Assembly: GCF_963576675.1 (NCBI RefSeq)
Contig: NC_088918.1
Span: 66,427,001-66,491,000 of the forward strand
Direction: 5' to 3'
DNA: 64,000 bases
From: Euphorbia lathyris
Taxonomy: Eukaryota > Streptophyta > Magnoliopsida > Malpighiales > Euphorbiaceae
This document shows positions 34,715-46,901 of the stretch, one piece after another. The position numbers were made by a program, and so were the translations under genes. Position 1 is the first letter of the stretch. Each line of letters opens with the position of its first letter. Under the pieces are notes generated by a model, which did no database searches, was not told where the DNA came from, and saw only the letters and a program-made list of their open reading frames with translations.

Positions 34715-34822
34715 ATGGGTGTCTTCTATACTTACTTTGTTTACTTTGTTAAAGTTCATCATCATCCAATGATGGAAAAAACAAAATAAGGTTTACTTTG
34801 TCAAAGACAAAGTAAACATAGC
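34715..34822. mobile_element. Small foldback MITE (ACTTTGTTTACTTTG)
   Basis: GTGTCTTCTATACTTACTTTG on the left and CAAAGACAAAGTAAACATAG on the right pair around a CATCCAATGATGG centre. A second copy in the other orientation lies at 50640-50780 and shares the 'AGAAGACACCC' edge. Confidence 0.5.
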
Positions 34823-34900
34823 TTAATCCGTATTTTTCTTTTTTTTTTTTTTGAGGAGAAGTGTAAATTAATTTACTAATAGTGTTTTCAAATGATTTAA

Positions 34901-35400
34901 GGGTAAATTACACATATGACCACTGAACTTTGTCCATTTTAACATTGTGGCCACTGAACTTCAATTCTTAACGGTATGACCATTAAACTTTACACTTTTT
35001 AACACCGATGACCACTCAACTTTAACCAAGTCCTCAAAATGACTATTAACGACCTCAAAATGAAAATATTCAAGACTTAAACATTTACCATGAAACCACA
35101 TTTTTTATTTTCCAAAATCACCTTTTTGGAGCTTTATCTCTCTAAAAATTCACTTTCTCTCAACTAACCAAACAACGCCTAAATGACGTCAAAACGAAAA
35201 TTTTCAAGAATTAAAGTTCCTTAGAATATCATTAACTCTTTGAATTTTTTATTTTCAAACCGTCAGCGATCGTTTTGAAGCATTGAGTGGCCACCAGTGT
35301 GAAAAAGTGTAAAGTTCAGTGGTCATACGGTTAAAAATTGAAGTTCAATGGCTATAATGTTAAATGAGTAAAGATCAGTGGCCATAGGTGTAATTTACCC
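34901..35400. mobile_element. Long-TIR MITE (GGGTAAATTACA ends), 9-bp TSD
   Basis: The arms read 'GTAAATTACACxxATGACCACTGAACTTT' on the left and the inverse on the right. It is flanked by AATGATTTA at 34891-34899 and 35401-35409. Same family as 48808-49321. Mutator-like, non-coding. Confidence 0.8.
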
Positions 35401-35464
35401 AATGATTTAGTAAACATTACACACTTCGAAAAAAAATTATGATTTATATATATAAATAAACTTA

Positions 35465-35640
35465 GGGTCTGTTTGTTTTACCTACGGTTTACTGTTGTTG
35501 TTTGTTGTTTGCTGTTACAGTTTGCTGTTTGCTGATGAAAAAATGATCTCCTACTTTTGTAAAATGTTGTAAACAGGAGGTGACTACCTTTTGAAGTGAA
35601 AAAATAAACAGGAGCATGAAAAGTAGCTACCAAACACCTC
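35465..35640. mobile_element. Short MITE (GGGTCTGTTTGTTTTACCTAC)
   Basis: The reversed right end reads GAGGTGTTTGGTAGCTAC. It is 176 bp, with internal TTTGCTGTTTGCTG repeats. Non-coding. Confidence 0.5.
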
Positions 35641-35722
35641 ATTAATCATTTTATATTAATTGATATTTATAAGGCTTAATGTGATCATTAGATAGTAGTG
35701 AAATCAGTCTTTTTAAATTTTA

Positions 35723-36283
35723 GGGTAATTACTTTATTAGTCCCTATATTTTGACAAAACACATTGTTTAGTCCATGTATTTTTAAAAACATATGGTAAA
35801 ATCCCTAACGTTTTTCTCGGTGAACTGTTTAGTCCCCTAACGTTTTTCTCAGTGAACTGTTTAGTCACTGTCGTTAAACTCTCATGAAGATTATGTAATC
35901 AATTTGGATTTGTGTTCTTCTTTTCCTTTATTTTCCTTTCTTTTAAACTCTAATACATCGGAAATCAACTGTGAGTGTCCTTCTTCTTGATTTTCTTCTT
36001 AATCGTTCAAATTCGTAAGCATTGGGTCTGTTCTTTTTCTTGTTCTCTATACAAATAGCTTCTTCTTCTAAATTGGATTTCCTCTTTTGAAGTTTGAAGG
36101 TAAATAGTAAAGGGTAATTTAGTCATTTCCGAAGTCATAAACGGTAAAAAAATCTGACAAACAGACAGAAGGACTAAACAGTTCACTGAGAAAAAGATTA
36201 GAGATTTTACCATGTGTTTTTGAAAATACAGGGACTAAACAGTGTGTTTTGTCAAAATATAGGAACTAATAAATTAATTACCC
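35723..36283. mobile_element. Long-TIR MITE, perfect 9-bp TSD
   Basis: Left GGGTAATTACTTTATTAGTCC, inverted at the right (GGAACTAATAAATTAATTACCC). TSD TAAATTTTA at 35714-35722 and 36284-36292. The arms contain 'GTTTAGTCC', 'AACACATTG' and 'TTCACTGAGAAAAA' in inverted copies. Confidence 0.8.
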
Positions 36284-36394
36284 TAAATTTTAAGCAATAC
36301 AAATATAATTTATTTATTATGAAAATGTTTATCTTCATTAGATTGGAAAAGAATAAGTACAATAAAAACAAGAAATGAGTAAGATTAAAAAAAA

Positions 36395-37136
36395 AAAAAA
36401 AAAAACTTACAAAATTCACATAGGGATGAAAATGACTACAAATAGCATAAAAAATCATAAAAGGTATAAAGCACAAAAAAAAAAAAACTATAAAACATAT
36501 ACTTCATGGAAACCCAAATCAACAGACAATCAAATCTTCTTCATTTATGCTTTTTCAAACATTCGGATCTGAGTCCTTTTTTTGTTGCAACCACGTAAAT
36601 ATATTGATCCACGGACAAAATAAATCATTTTCACTCTTGCTAAATCCAAAAAAAAAGTATAAATTGCAGAATAATAGAGAGCATATACAATTCAAACGGA
36701 TAAAGAGATCTGATAAAACATATAAACACTGACTAAAAAGAAAATACAGTAAAGAAAAATACAGTAAACTTAACCTGGTAGAAGAGGAAGAATTCCTCCT
36801 TAAATTTGAAGCACTTTGACTGAAAATGGAAAGAGAAGAAATGAAGGAAGGGGAGTGCCGGTAGTTTTTTGGTTGAGAGAGAATAGTTCTAGTTTTTTTT
36901 TTTATAGAGTGCATAGGTTTATAGATTTTACTTTTCATAATGATATAACTGAACTTGATTGAAAATGTTGGGATAAATTTATATCATTTCATACGTTAAG
37001 AATAGATATGTATTTTTTAAAAAGTGTTATGGTCAAATTGGCCCTTATCCTTTTTAACATACTAAGGTGGTGTTTGTTTCAGTTTTTAGCATGTCATTCC
37101 AAACCACGTGAAATGTAATGTTTGATCAAGTTTGTA
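36395..37136. repeat. Direct duplication, copy 1
   Basis: About 740 bp nearly identical by eye to 38504-39239 (few substitutions and small indels), both running from AAAACTTACAAAATTCAC to TTGATCAAGTTTGTA. It includes the left end of the GGTGTTTGTTTCAG-type MITE at its right edge. No gene. Confidence 0.85.
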
Positions 37137-38377
37137 GGGTAAATTTCATCCATGGTGTACAACATTTGTCCCATTTCACACTTTGGTGTACAACCTTCAA
37201 TTTGTCTCACTAATATATACGAACTTATAGGTGACCTCCAACTTTGGTGTATGGGCGGTTAAAATGACCGGTCAACCCAAAGTCAACGCGCCACCTCATC
37301 ATTTTTCTCTCACCCATTAGTAGGAGGAGACCCACACATAGTGTAATTACAAAAATACCCTCATCCCTAACTAAAAACACTATGTCTCCATCTTTCCCTT
37401 TCTCTCTCTATCTCTCCTCATTTTCTGCAAATCCTTTCTCTCTAACTCTTCTCTCAATCTTCAATCCTTTCTCTCTCTAAATTCAATTAAAAAGGTAGAA
37501 ACAACTGAAACCCCAATATTGGTCTGATGGATTGGGCTGGGTTGTGTGTTCCGTCTACATCGTTTTCTAGTTTCTTCTTCAATTTTTGTTTCAATATTTG
37601 AATTCTCCATCTGAGTCTGTTTCTTATTTTAATTAATTATTCTTCATTTTATTCCAACTTTGAAATACCCAATTAATTTTTATTATTCTTCTTCCATTTA
37701 ATATCCATCTCGAATTCTGCACTTATTACTCTCCTAATTCTCTGTATTGGAAAACTTAATCAACAGCTACATAATTATGAAGTTAATTGCATCCACCTTC
37801 CACATCTTTCTATTTCTTCCTTCTTCTGCTCCATGATTTCAGATTTACTTATGATCAGTTCAAGGATAATTCATCATTACATAATTGATGTTTTTAATTT
37901 TTACAGAATATGAATAATTACTCACATAACAAATTATGTCTTACTTGATATACAAATTAAGTCCATGATAATTAGATTTCATAACTACTAATAAATTATA
38001 CATAAATCAACAACGTAATGACTAATATCGGGGTTGAACATACTCAGCTGTTTCTACCTTTTTAATTAGAGAGAGGAAGGATTTAGAGAGAGAGAGAAAG
38101 AATTTGCAGGAAATAAGGAGAGATAGAGAAATAGTGTTTTTTAGTTAGGGATGAGGGTATTTTTGTAATTACACTGTGTGGGTCCCCTCCTACTAATGGG
38201 TGAGACAAAAATGATGAGATGGCGCGTTGACTTTGGGTTGACCGGTCATTTTAACCGGCCATACACCAAAGTGTGAGGTCACCTATAAGTTCGTATATAT
38301 TACTGAGACAAATTGAAGGTTGTACATGAAAGTGTGAAATAGGACAAATGTTGTACACCATAGATGAAATTTACCCC
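37137..38377. mobile_element. Long-TIR (Mutator-like) element X between two 56-bp direct repeats
   Basis: Terminal inverted repeats of roughly 350-400 bp: left GGGTAAATTTCATCCATGG, right inverted CATAGATGAAATTTACCCC. Shared internal blocks include GGTGTACAACATTTGTCC and GACCGGTCAACCCAAAGTC. It is flanked by identical 56-bp direct repeats (37081-37136 and 38378-38433), far longer than a normal target duplication. The unique centre (about 37500-38030) is AT-rich and non-coding. Confidence 0.75.
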
Positions 38378-38503
38378 AGTTTTTAGCATGTCATTCCAAA
38401 CCACGTGAAATGTAATGTTTGATCAAGTTTGTAGGGTAAATTACATGCGTGGTGTACAACCTTTACCCTAAATCACATTTTGGTGTACAACCTTTACCCT
38501 AAA

Positions 38504-39239
38504 AAAAAAACTTACAAAATTCACATAGGGATGAAAATGACTACAAATAGCATAAAAAATCATAAAAGGTATAAAGCACAAAAAAAAAACTATAAAATAT
38601 ATACTTCATGAAAACCCAAATCAGCAGACAATCAAATCTTCTTCATTTATGCTTTTTCAAACATTCGGACCTGAGTCCTTTTTTTTTTGTTGCAACCACG
38701 TAAATATATTGATCCACGGACAAAATAAATCATTTTCACTCTTGCTAAATCCAAAAAAAAAGTATAAATGGCAGAATAATAGAGAGCATATACAATTCAA
38801 ACGGATAAAGAGATCTGATAAAACATATAAACACTGACTAAAAAGAAAATACAGTAAAGAAAAATACAATAAACTTAACCTGGTAGAAGAGGAAGAATTC
38901 CTCCTTAAATTTGAAGCACTTTGACTGAAAATGGAAAGAGAAGAAAGGAAGGAGGGGGAGTGCCGGCAGTTTTTTGGTTGAGAGAGAATAGTTCTAGTTT
39001 TTTTTCATAGAGTGCATAGGTTTATAGATTTTACTCTTCATAACGATATAACTGAACTTGATTGAAAATGTTGGGATAAATTTATATCATTTCATACGTT
39101 AAGAATAGATATGTATTTTTTAAAAAGTGTTATGGTCAAATTGGCCCTCATCCTTTTTAACATACTAAGGTGGTGTTTGTTTCAGTTTTTAGCATGTCAT
39201 TCCAAACCACGTGAAATGTAATGTTTGATCAAGTTTGTA
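38504..39239. repeat. Direct duplication, copy 2
   Basis: Second copy of 36395-37136. It starts after a junction (38434-38503) that holds about 70 bases of the left end of element Y. The sequence therefore reads copy 1, element X, the 56-bp repeat, Y left end, copy 2, element Y. Confidence 0.85.
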
Positions 39240-41557
39240 GGGTAAATTACATACGTGGTCTACAACCTTTACCCTAAATCACATTTTGGTGTACAACCAA
39301 AATTTTGTCACACTAAACCGTACGAACTTCAGATGACCTCCCACTAAAGTGTACAACCGGTTTTTATGACCGGTCAACGCTGGTCAAAGTTGCCACATCA
39401 TCATTTTTCATTATAGCATAAAAAAAGGGACCCACTCTTTATAGAATTACTAAAATAGCCTTATCCTTTATAAAATTTACTAAATTACCCTCATCTCCTT
39501 CCTTCAACCCCTCTCTCTCTACTATTTCTCTCTCTCAATCTCATCTCTACCATTTGCAGTCATGGACACAGCAAATTCCCAATTTGTAAAACACCATTTA
39601 CATACCTGAAATATTGAGCTTTCCAATGATGGATTCAGAAATAGTCAGAGATTTCAGAGGATCGGACCTTCTTTGACAATGCAAGTCTTAGCCATTATTT
39701 GTTGATTTCGAATTTGATCAAAGCCTGCAACATGAAGTTTGGCAAATCTCCCAATGTCAAACAGAAAAAGTTAGAAATTTAGGTGTGTAATCATAAAATT
39801 AATCTGCATAAATAATTGAACGGTTGGATTTTATTAATTGAGGGGCCGTTTGGTTTGAGGGTTTCAGGAAAGAGTAAGGGAAACGGGGAGGCTTCATTCC
39901 CTTTGTTGGTGTTTGTTTTGCTAATTAAATGATTCTCTTTGCCCTTTTTTAGTTTTGGGTTTACCCCTAACTCCTCTAACTCATTCCCCACTTCCCCCTA
40001 AGGTTTTCTATTCCCTTTCCCATCTCTTTCTAACCTACACTCCTTATAAAATTCTACTTTACTCCTTATTTTATTTTTATTTTTATTTTGGTGTCTATAT
40101 TTTTTTATTTTTACATTTCTTTATCTTTGGATTAATTTCATTTTTGTTATATATTTTTAATTTTTTTACTCAAAAAATATTTTTTGACTAAATTTTACTT
40201 TTTATTTTTGTTTAATCCTTATATTTTTTTATCACTAGATTAATTTCACTTTTGATCCTTATAATTATTTATTTTTACCTTTTTACCCTGAAAAATAATT
40301 TTGACCAAATTTTTTTATTTTATCATATTATTCAGTTTTAATATTTATTTTTAATTATTTAAAATAATTATTTTCTTTTTAAATATAATATTTATGCATT
40401 TTTTTTTATTAATTTTAACTTTTATGAACTTTATATTATTATCAATAAGGGTAGCAAGTGAGTGACGTTTTAGATTGTTTTGGATTATATATGAAGTTAT
40501 TTCACGTTTTATGGAAACTATAGTAAAAGAGTGAATTTTTTTTTTTGATTATATATGAAATTAAAAAAAATTAGTTTTGATTCCCTATTTGAACCAAACA
40601 TCGACAAAGGGAATAGGGTGGAATTGCATTCCCTTTCCTAAACATATCCAAACACATAGGAGTATAAATGCTCATTCCTTTCATTTCTTTTAGTTTCCCT
40701 TTCTTGATTCCTTTTCCTTTACCCATTGTGAACCAAACGCCCCCTGAAGGCAGAGTTTGGTTTAACAACATCACTTTTTTTTCTTTTTGGCCCATTCCCA
40801 AGGCTTGAGCAAACAATAGTACATCGAAATGCCGTAAAAATATTAAGCCCTGCAAAAAAAAAAAAAATTAAGTTTGGATGGGCAGCTTAACAAACTATGC
40901 CAATGATATATGGAACTATCTCAGTCAGGGAAAAATAAACAAAATGAAAAATTAAAGAGCACATCGCAGTAAGGAATATTTAGTTCTAAAAACAATACCT
41001 AAATGAAGGAAGAAATTTGGTTGTAAAGTGTAATAATATGAATGAAAAGGAAAAAACAAAAGTCTATGTTCACTTTCATGTGCACAAGGAATATGCTACT
41101 TATTAACAACCTGACCTGCCATTTCTTCTTCTTAGATAATAACCAATCCATATTTTGTTTCGAGACTTTGGACATCTCATTTACCGATGGATTTGATCCT
41201 AATTAGGGATGGAACTTGCCCAGGAAAAATATCTCCACATGGCAGGCAGAGAGAGGAGTGAGAGAGAGAAATGGTAGAGAGAGAAGGGTTGAAGGAAGAA
41301 GATGAGGGTAATTTAGTAAATTTATAAGGGATAAGGCTATTTTAGTAATTCTATAAAGAGTGGGTCCCATTTTTTTTAATGCTATAATAAAAAATGATGA
41401 TGTGGCAACTTTGACCAGCGTTGACCGATCATAAAAACCGGTTGTACACTTTAATGTGAAGTCACCTGAAGTTCGTACGGTTTAGTGTGACAAAATTTTG
41501 GTTGTACACCAAAGTGTGATTTAGAGTAAAGGTTGTACACCACATGTAATTTACCCC
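39240..41557. mobile_element. Long-TIR (Mutator-like) element Y, 2.3 kb, perfect 9-bp TSD
   Basis: Left GGGTAAATTACATACGTGG, right inverted CACATGTAATTTACCCC, with arms of ~280 bp ('GGTTGTACACTTTAATGTG', 'ACCAGCGTTGACCG'). TSD AAGTTTGTA at 39231-39239 and 41558-41566. The interior contains the element at 39842-40744. No transposase frame seen. Confidence 0.8.
39842..40744. mobile_element. PIF/Harbinger-like element nested in Y
   Basis: Ends GGGGCCGTTTGGTTTGAGGG and reversed GGGGGCGTTTGGTTCACAAT; TGA on both sides (39839-39841, 40745-40747). Arms carry AGGGAATxxxxTTCCCTTT-type sequence. The centre is T-rich and non-coding. Confidence 0.6.
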
Positions 41558-41566
41558 AAGTTTGTA

Positions 41567-41971
41567 AAACAACATCTTTTAGTTTTTTTTATCTGTACAT
41601 TCGTGCTTAGCTTTTTGTGAGAAGGTCAATTTTTCTTTGTATTTATTTGACAAAATTATACTTTTTATTTCCACACAATATGTTTCATTTTTTTAACGTT
41701 ATTCTCATCTCTATAATATTATTACTCAAAGCATAATGATTTAATTCGTTCAATAATTTTTTTAGGTTATTTTTATTAATTTGTGTATTACATTTTTTAT
41801 TTTTATAACTTATTATTGATTAATTTAAAACATGTCCAAATTAGATAGTTTACATACTAAGAACACCAGTTCATCACAATATTACAAAAAAAAATAGTAA
41901 TAATTAATCAGCTAACATCAACAATAAACAGTTAATAACAACAACAACATCAACAGCTGACTAAACAGGTC
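41567..41971. mobile_element. Right half of the MITE split by element Y
   Basis: Together with the left edge (about 39167-39239) this restores a GGTGTTTGTTTCAG ... CTGACTAAACAGGTC element of the same family as 22038-23170 (shared 'TTAATTTAAAACATGTCC'). Non-coding. Confidence 0.55.
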
Positions 41972-42107
41972 TTAAGTATCTGTTTGATTTAGTTGTTAGA
42001 TTGCAGTTGTTATTAGCTTTTAGATTTTAGATTTTAGATTATTGATAAGTAATGTTTGGTAAATATATGATGAAATGTTGTTGTTAAAATGTCAAAAGTC
42101 TAGTAAA

Positions 42108-43436
42108 TGTGTTTCGGACCAAGTCCAAACAAAGGCACAATTCGCTTTTCAAAGCTCATTCCACTCTGTATGTCCCACTAACGAAGGAGAAGCGCACAAC
42201 AGAAATCGTTGTAATCACCTAAGCCAGGTGAAGATGGTATTTTCACATTCCTAAAAGCTTTAATTATGTAGATACCACTTTTTATTACTCTGATTGGTTA
42301 TAGGGAGGCCACATCAGCACAAGTCAATGAATAGCTAAAAGAAGCAACTAAGAAGTTGGACCAGATCCAACATTTGGTGTGGTGAACGTGGAACATACTC
42401 ATCGACCTTCAGGTATCACTTTATCCCAGCTCGAAACAATTCTCCACGAAATGGAAGGATAATTGTCCTAAGACTCTCTCGACTAGAAGCTCAAAACATA
42501 TAGCTGACTCTATATTGGGGGAGAAGAGAGAATCCCAAATAACGACGAGCAAGACCTTAAAATTCATTACTTCGAGGGTGACACGCCAAAGAAGCCCGAT
42601 ACAGCTTGAATTCCTAAGATAGACCATGCAGTATTACTCGCTACATTGTGAAAAATACAAAAAACTTAAGCCCAAATGGCTGAGACACAGTTCGAGTTAC
42701 AGAAGGAGAATCAACAATTACAAGCTTATTTAGACGAAAACAAAACATTTTTCCCCGAGCATATGAAAGCAAGGACAAAACATAAGCAAAAATGCCCCAC
42801 TCGGAGTGTTAGTAGTGACACTTCATATAGGAAGCAAGGTACTCGATGAAGAAAAAACAAAGAAATCTCAAATAATACTAGCCCTAGGGAAAGCATATAG
42901 AAAGCCTCGTTCAGGGAATCATATGAGGTGATATACTTCTTTCTATAATTTGTCTTCTGATTGCTTCTAGTGACCTGAATCAATGAACAATTGTCAGAAA
43001 AGGGGTCGGAGGTCCGGCGAACCCTCTCAAATGCTAAAGTCAGAAAGTATTTGAGGAAACACTAGACTAACTTGTAAGCAATGAAGTATGAGTTGAGTTT
43101 TTAGAAGTGATGTACCTATGATAGTTGACTTCCAACCTATTTATAGGCAAAATGTTATGTACCTAGACATATGCCGTTGTTTGATTAGTCTTCGGACCTT
43201 ATATTTCTGTTCTAAAATACGTGTGAACTTGGGGAGCGTGCCTTTAGAATCCAGCATTCTTATTTGTCCACGTGTCATCTTTAGGCAGCTCCCAAAGAGA
43301 TGTTATTTAACCAAAGGTCAGTATTTGATCGAAGCTTAGTTCGTCTATGGGCCTTAATTAGACTAGGCCCAAGTGTTGACTTCAGCATGAAGTAAAAGCC
43401 TTTTGACTTACGGCCCAATCAAATGATATCATATCA
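42108..43436 (-). mobile_element. Probable 3' LTR of a Ty3/gypsy (Tat-like) element
   Basis: Read on the minus strand it begins TGATATGATATCATTTG directly after a polypurine tract (CTAGGGGGGG at 43441-43450). It contains a TATA box CCTATAAATAGG (43136-43147) and ends near ...ACA at 42108/42110. These are the expected parts of an LTR downstream of pol in that orientation. The left end is set by the TG/CA rule only, because no second LTR remains in the window. Confidence 0.55.
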
Positions 43437-43761
43437 GATACCCCCCCTAGTTCTATTATGAAATCCTTTAGGGTTTCATCAATCAGTACGCTGAAAAGAC
43501 GCCTGACATCCATAACGTCATCTTGAAATCATTAATTAGTCGCCTTCTTTATGAATCAATAATTACCATTTAACACGCTTTATTTATCCTGAGAATAAAA
43601 TCAGAAACGTTTCCCATTTCTCCAGTGTTTCCATAATTTGAAGAGAAAGATCCCATTTTCGTCTTCTTCACTCATTACTCCTTGTGAATTCCTTCCTTGC
43701 TAAAAGCTGTAAATATTTGTGCCTTCTTTCTTTCATTAAGTTTCTTTCATTTTATACTCAA

Positions 43762-46612
43762 ATGGCTGGTTCATCATCCAAAGATGGAACCAAGAAATCT
43801 CACTCTGGTAAATAAATAGTCACAGCTGATGTTATAGCCGCAATTGATGCTGATGTTGAAAAGGTAGCCAAACCCAGAAAAATAAATCCCAGGCTTCCTG
43901 AACAACCCTCTACTTTAACTCCCTTTCGCTTGAGAACTCTTGAAGATAAGCATGCCTGGCTCTAACGAATGACACAATTTCACTATCAACGGATAATTGA
44001 AGAGCCCATCTCCCCCCCCCCCCCACCCCCTCCTCCATAAAATTAGGTTTATTCCCCAATATATGGATTAGGAGATGAGATTTCCCCTGCCTACATGCTT
44101 ACTGGTTATGTTAAATGAATTCAACCTTTATCCCTGCCAAATTACCCCAAATGCTTGGCTAGAGCTTCGTAGCTTTGATAAAGTCTGCATTGATCTTGGA
44201 ATTGGGTTAGCATGTCCAATGAAGAAAACAGATGAAGACATGATTTATTAGACACTCAGTGGCCGAAGATAACCATTCCTAAAAAAAATGCAAATCATAA
44301 AAGATTTCAAGCACAAATGGTTCTGGATAGAGCCAAATGGAGCCGATCCAAATAATCCATACGTTTGGGGATTTCCATTTGCCATAAGATGGAACAAAAG
44401 CCTGAAAGCTCCTAGAAACCTGCAAGAGCGTTAAGCCCTGATAAAACAATAAACGTCGAACGAATCAGCTCTTATGACCTTAAATGGGAATATCAAGAGA
44501 TGATTAGAGTTATCTGAACTGAAGGATATACAGGATTATTTAGTACAACTAATAGAATTGTATATCTAGGATCTTCCTGATTTAAAGCTATAAAAGGTAG
44601 ATTTGCTTTCGTTCTTTGAATTTATACTATTTATTTTCTTTGACGCATGTAATTCTGATCATGTCTTCTATTCGTGATGAAATGTTAGCTCGCATAAAGA
44701 ATTTGAAGAAAGATAAAGCTACAGTGAAGAGTTCTAATGAAGGCTCAACAAGCAAGAAAGTGGTTGAAGTTGAAAGCTCATCTCCAATCGTACCGAATGC
44801 ATCCATCGAAAATAATCCTTTAACAACTGCACCAATTCAGACTTCAGGAATTTCAGAAGCACGGACGACCTTGGATAATTTGTCTATTGACATGTCCATT
44901 CCAGCTTCCCACACGGTGACTCCTTGTCTAGTTTTCACCGAAGGAAACAAAGACACTCCCTTAGTAGATGTGGCCATTTCTAACGAATATATGCCTTCCT
45001 CTCATGGAGGTTTTGTTGATGATCCTAACATGCAGAATGAAGAAATGATGGAAAACCAGGTTTATACCATCATTTCTTCACCAGAGGCATCCACCCCAAG
45101 CTGTGAAAATGACCGTGGGCAAAAGCTCTAAAGTTCCAGAGCATGAACATGCTAAACCAATAAGAAAACTTCAGAAGAATACTCCTAACACAACAGGTTA
45201 TTCTTCTTATTCAGATTCAAATACATCCAAGAGGAAATGAGTCAACAATTTTCAAAAAATTCTCATCGAAAGAGAATCTAGATCCTTGTTGGTGAAGACT
45301 CTTATTTTGCGGGGAAGCATCCCAGGCCTATTGAAGTGACTGATCTTCATGAGCCCTGAAGGAATATAAAGAAGGAAGAGCCCGAATGAGAGCTAGCAAA
45401 AAATAATCCTTGCCTACTGGAGTGAATCTAGAGATTGTGAATCAAGTCATCGAAGTAGTTGATTCAGAAACCCTAGCACAATTTGACAAATATGATAGGA
45501 CTGAGGTACAACCATATACCCCACTTTTATCATGGAAATTTGCTATTCATATTTTATTTTCCTAATTTCAATCTTTGGTTGTGCAGCTGTGGGCAACTAT
45601 TTTTGGGGATCGTTTATCTCTTCGAATCCCATGAATAATTGAAGACATCGCTCTTTTAGCAGTGATGCCAAATGATGTTGAATACTTCAATCATCTGAAT
45701 ACCTATGAGGTTGCTTGAGAAACTCTTGAAAGGAAAGTTTTGATAAGCTTGAATTATTGTGTCCATTTTCTCTTCTTGATTTATTTACTTCTCTTTTAAT
45801 CGAAACTTCATGCTTTTCAGGACTTGTCTTCGACTGCTCTATTGTTTGAGCAGTATACAAATTTAGCTGTAAACTACCACGAGTAGCAAGATAAAATGGC
45901 GAATCAGACTTAATAACCGAAGAGGCCCTAAAAGAACTGGATAATGTCAGGAACCAACTGTCAGCGGCTCAAGATGAAGTTACTAAGTCACGTGATGTTA
46001 TGACTGAAGCAAAACATCAAGAGAAAATTTCTCTTCAAGCAGCCCAATGTGTTAAAGACTTGGAGAACATTATCCAAGATAAAAATGATACCATCTGAAA
46101 GCATCTTCATACCTTAAAGCTCTTTAAGCCTAACATGATGCATTGACCACCGATATCGAAAAGGACTTAAGGGCTAGAAATAAATTTGAGACTGACCTTG
46201 GTGCCTTAAAGGTTAAATGTCCAACATAGAAGCTAGATTAGAAGCCACAAAGGCTAAAGTTCTTGTAGAGAAGAAGAAGAGAACTGACGAAGCAAAGAGA
46301 GATGTGAACAGCTTAAGCTTCAAATGTTGTCAGGTAGCTTCCTTAGTAGCAAAAAAATCTTCTAATGAAGCTACTTTTACGAGGATGATAAATGATTTGA
46401 AGGAGCAATCGGTCGCTGCTATTGCCCATGTTACCGAAGAAGCAAAACAGATAGGACTCAATAGATCACTGAAGTTTAGGGTTTTGTTCCTTCAGACTTT
46501 AAGGCAAAAGTACTCTGATGCTGACTTTGATTTCTGGGTGAGACTTTTTCCTCTCGAGGAAGATGATTATCTTGAAATCCCTAATGATGAGGAATTTCCC
46601 GATCCTGATTAG
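43762..46612 (+). pseudogene. Antisense ORF of the retroelement ('gypsy-type transposon' PF04195-like), decayed
   Basis: The frame begins MAGSSSKDGTKKS and has a Pro-rich segment. The typical core follows (CQITPNAWLELRSFDKVC ... WFWIEPNG ... WGFPFAIRWN), then Ser/Thr-rich linker sequence (44616-45131), then a coiled-coil C-terminal part (46217-46612, ending DDYLEIPNDEEFPDPD). Two plausible introns remain (GAG|GTACAACC to TTGTGCAG|CTGTGGG; and TGCTTTTCAG|GACTTGTC). Several in-frame stops break it. It runs opposite to the integrase relic at 48450-48635 and lies between that and the LTR, as in Tat-lineage elements known to carry antisense ORFs. Its function is unknown in the family. Confidence 0.6.
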
Positions 46613-46901
46613 ATGTATTCTTTTATTTGTAACTTTATCTTTTTATTTCCGTAAAATGAATGTTTAAGCATTTTTCAATTTATGAAAAATTCTACTTGTT
46701 TTATTCGGTTATGTGGATGTTTAGATAAATTGTGATGCCTTTTTAGAATGTTTCGACTGAATGATTGTGACTAGAATCCTTTTAGCATGCATAAGATTAG
46801 TCTTTAATATAACCAGAAAGGATTCTAAGTAAGATAGCAAAAATAAAAGAGTTGCACTTGATTGCTTTCAAATGGTCTAAAAAGCAGGATTTACAAAAGT
46901 T

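Noticed and set aside
36375..38869. Paired open frames repeated in both direct-duplication copies
   Set aside because: Conservation reflects recent duplication of non-coding DNA; the frames start in poly-A runs and lack any domain.
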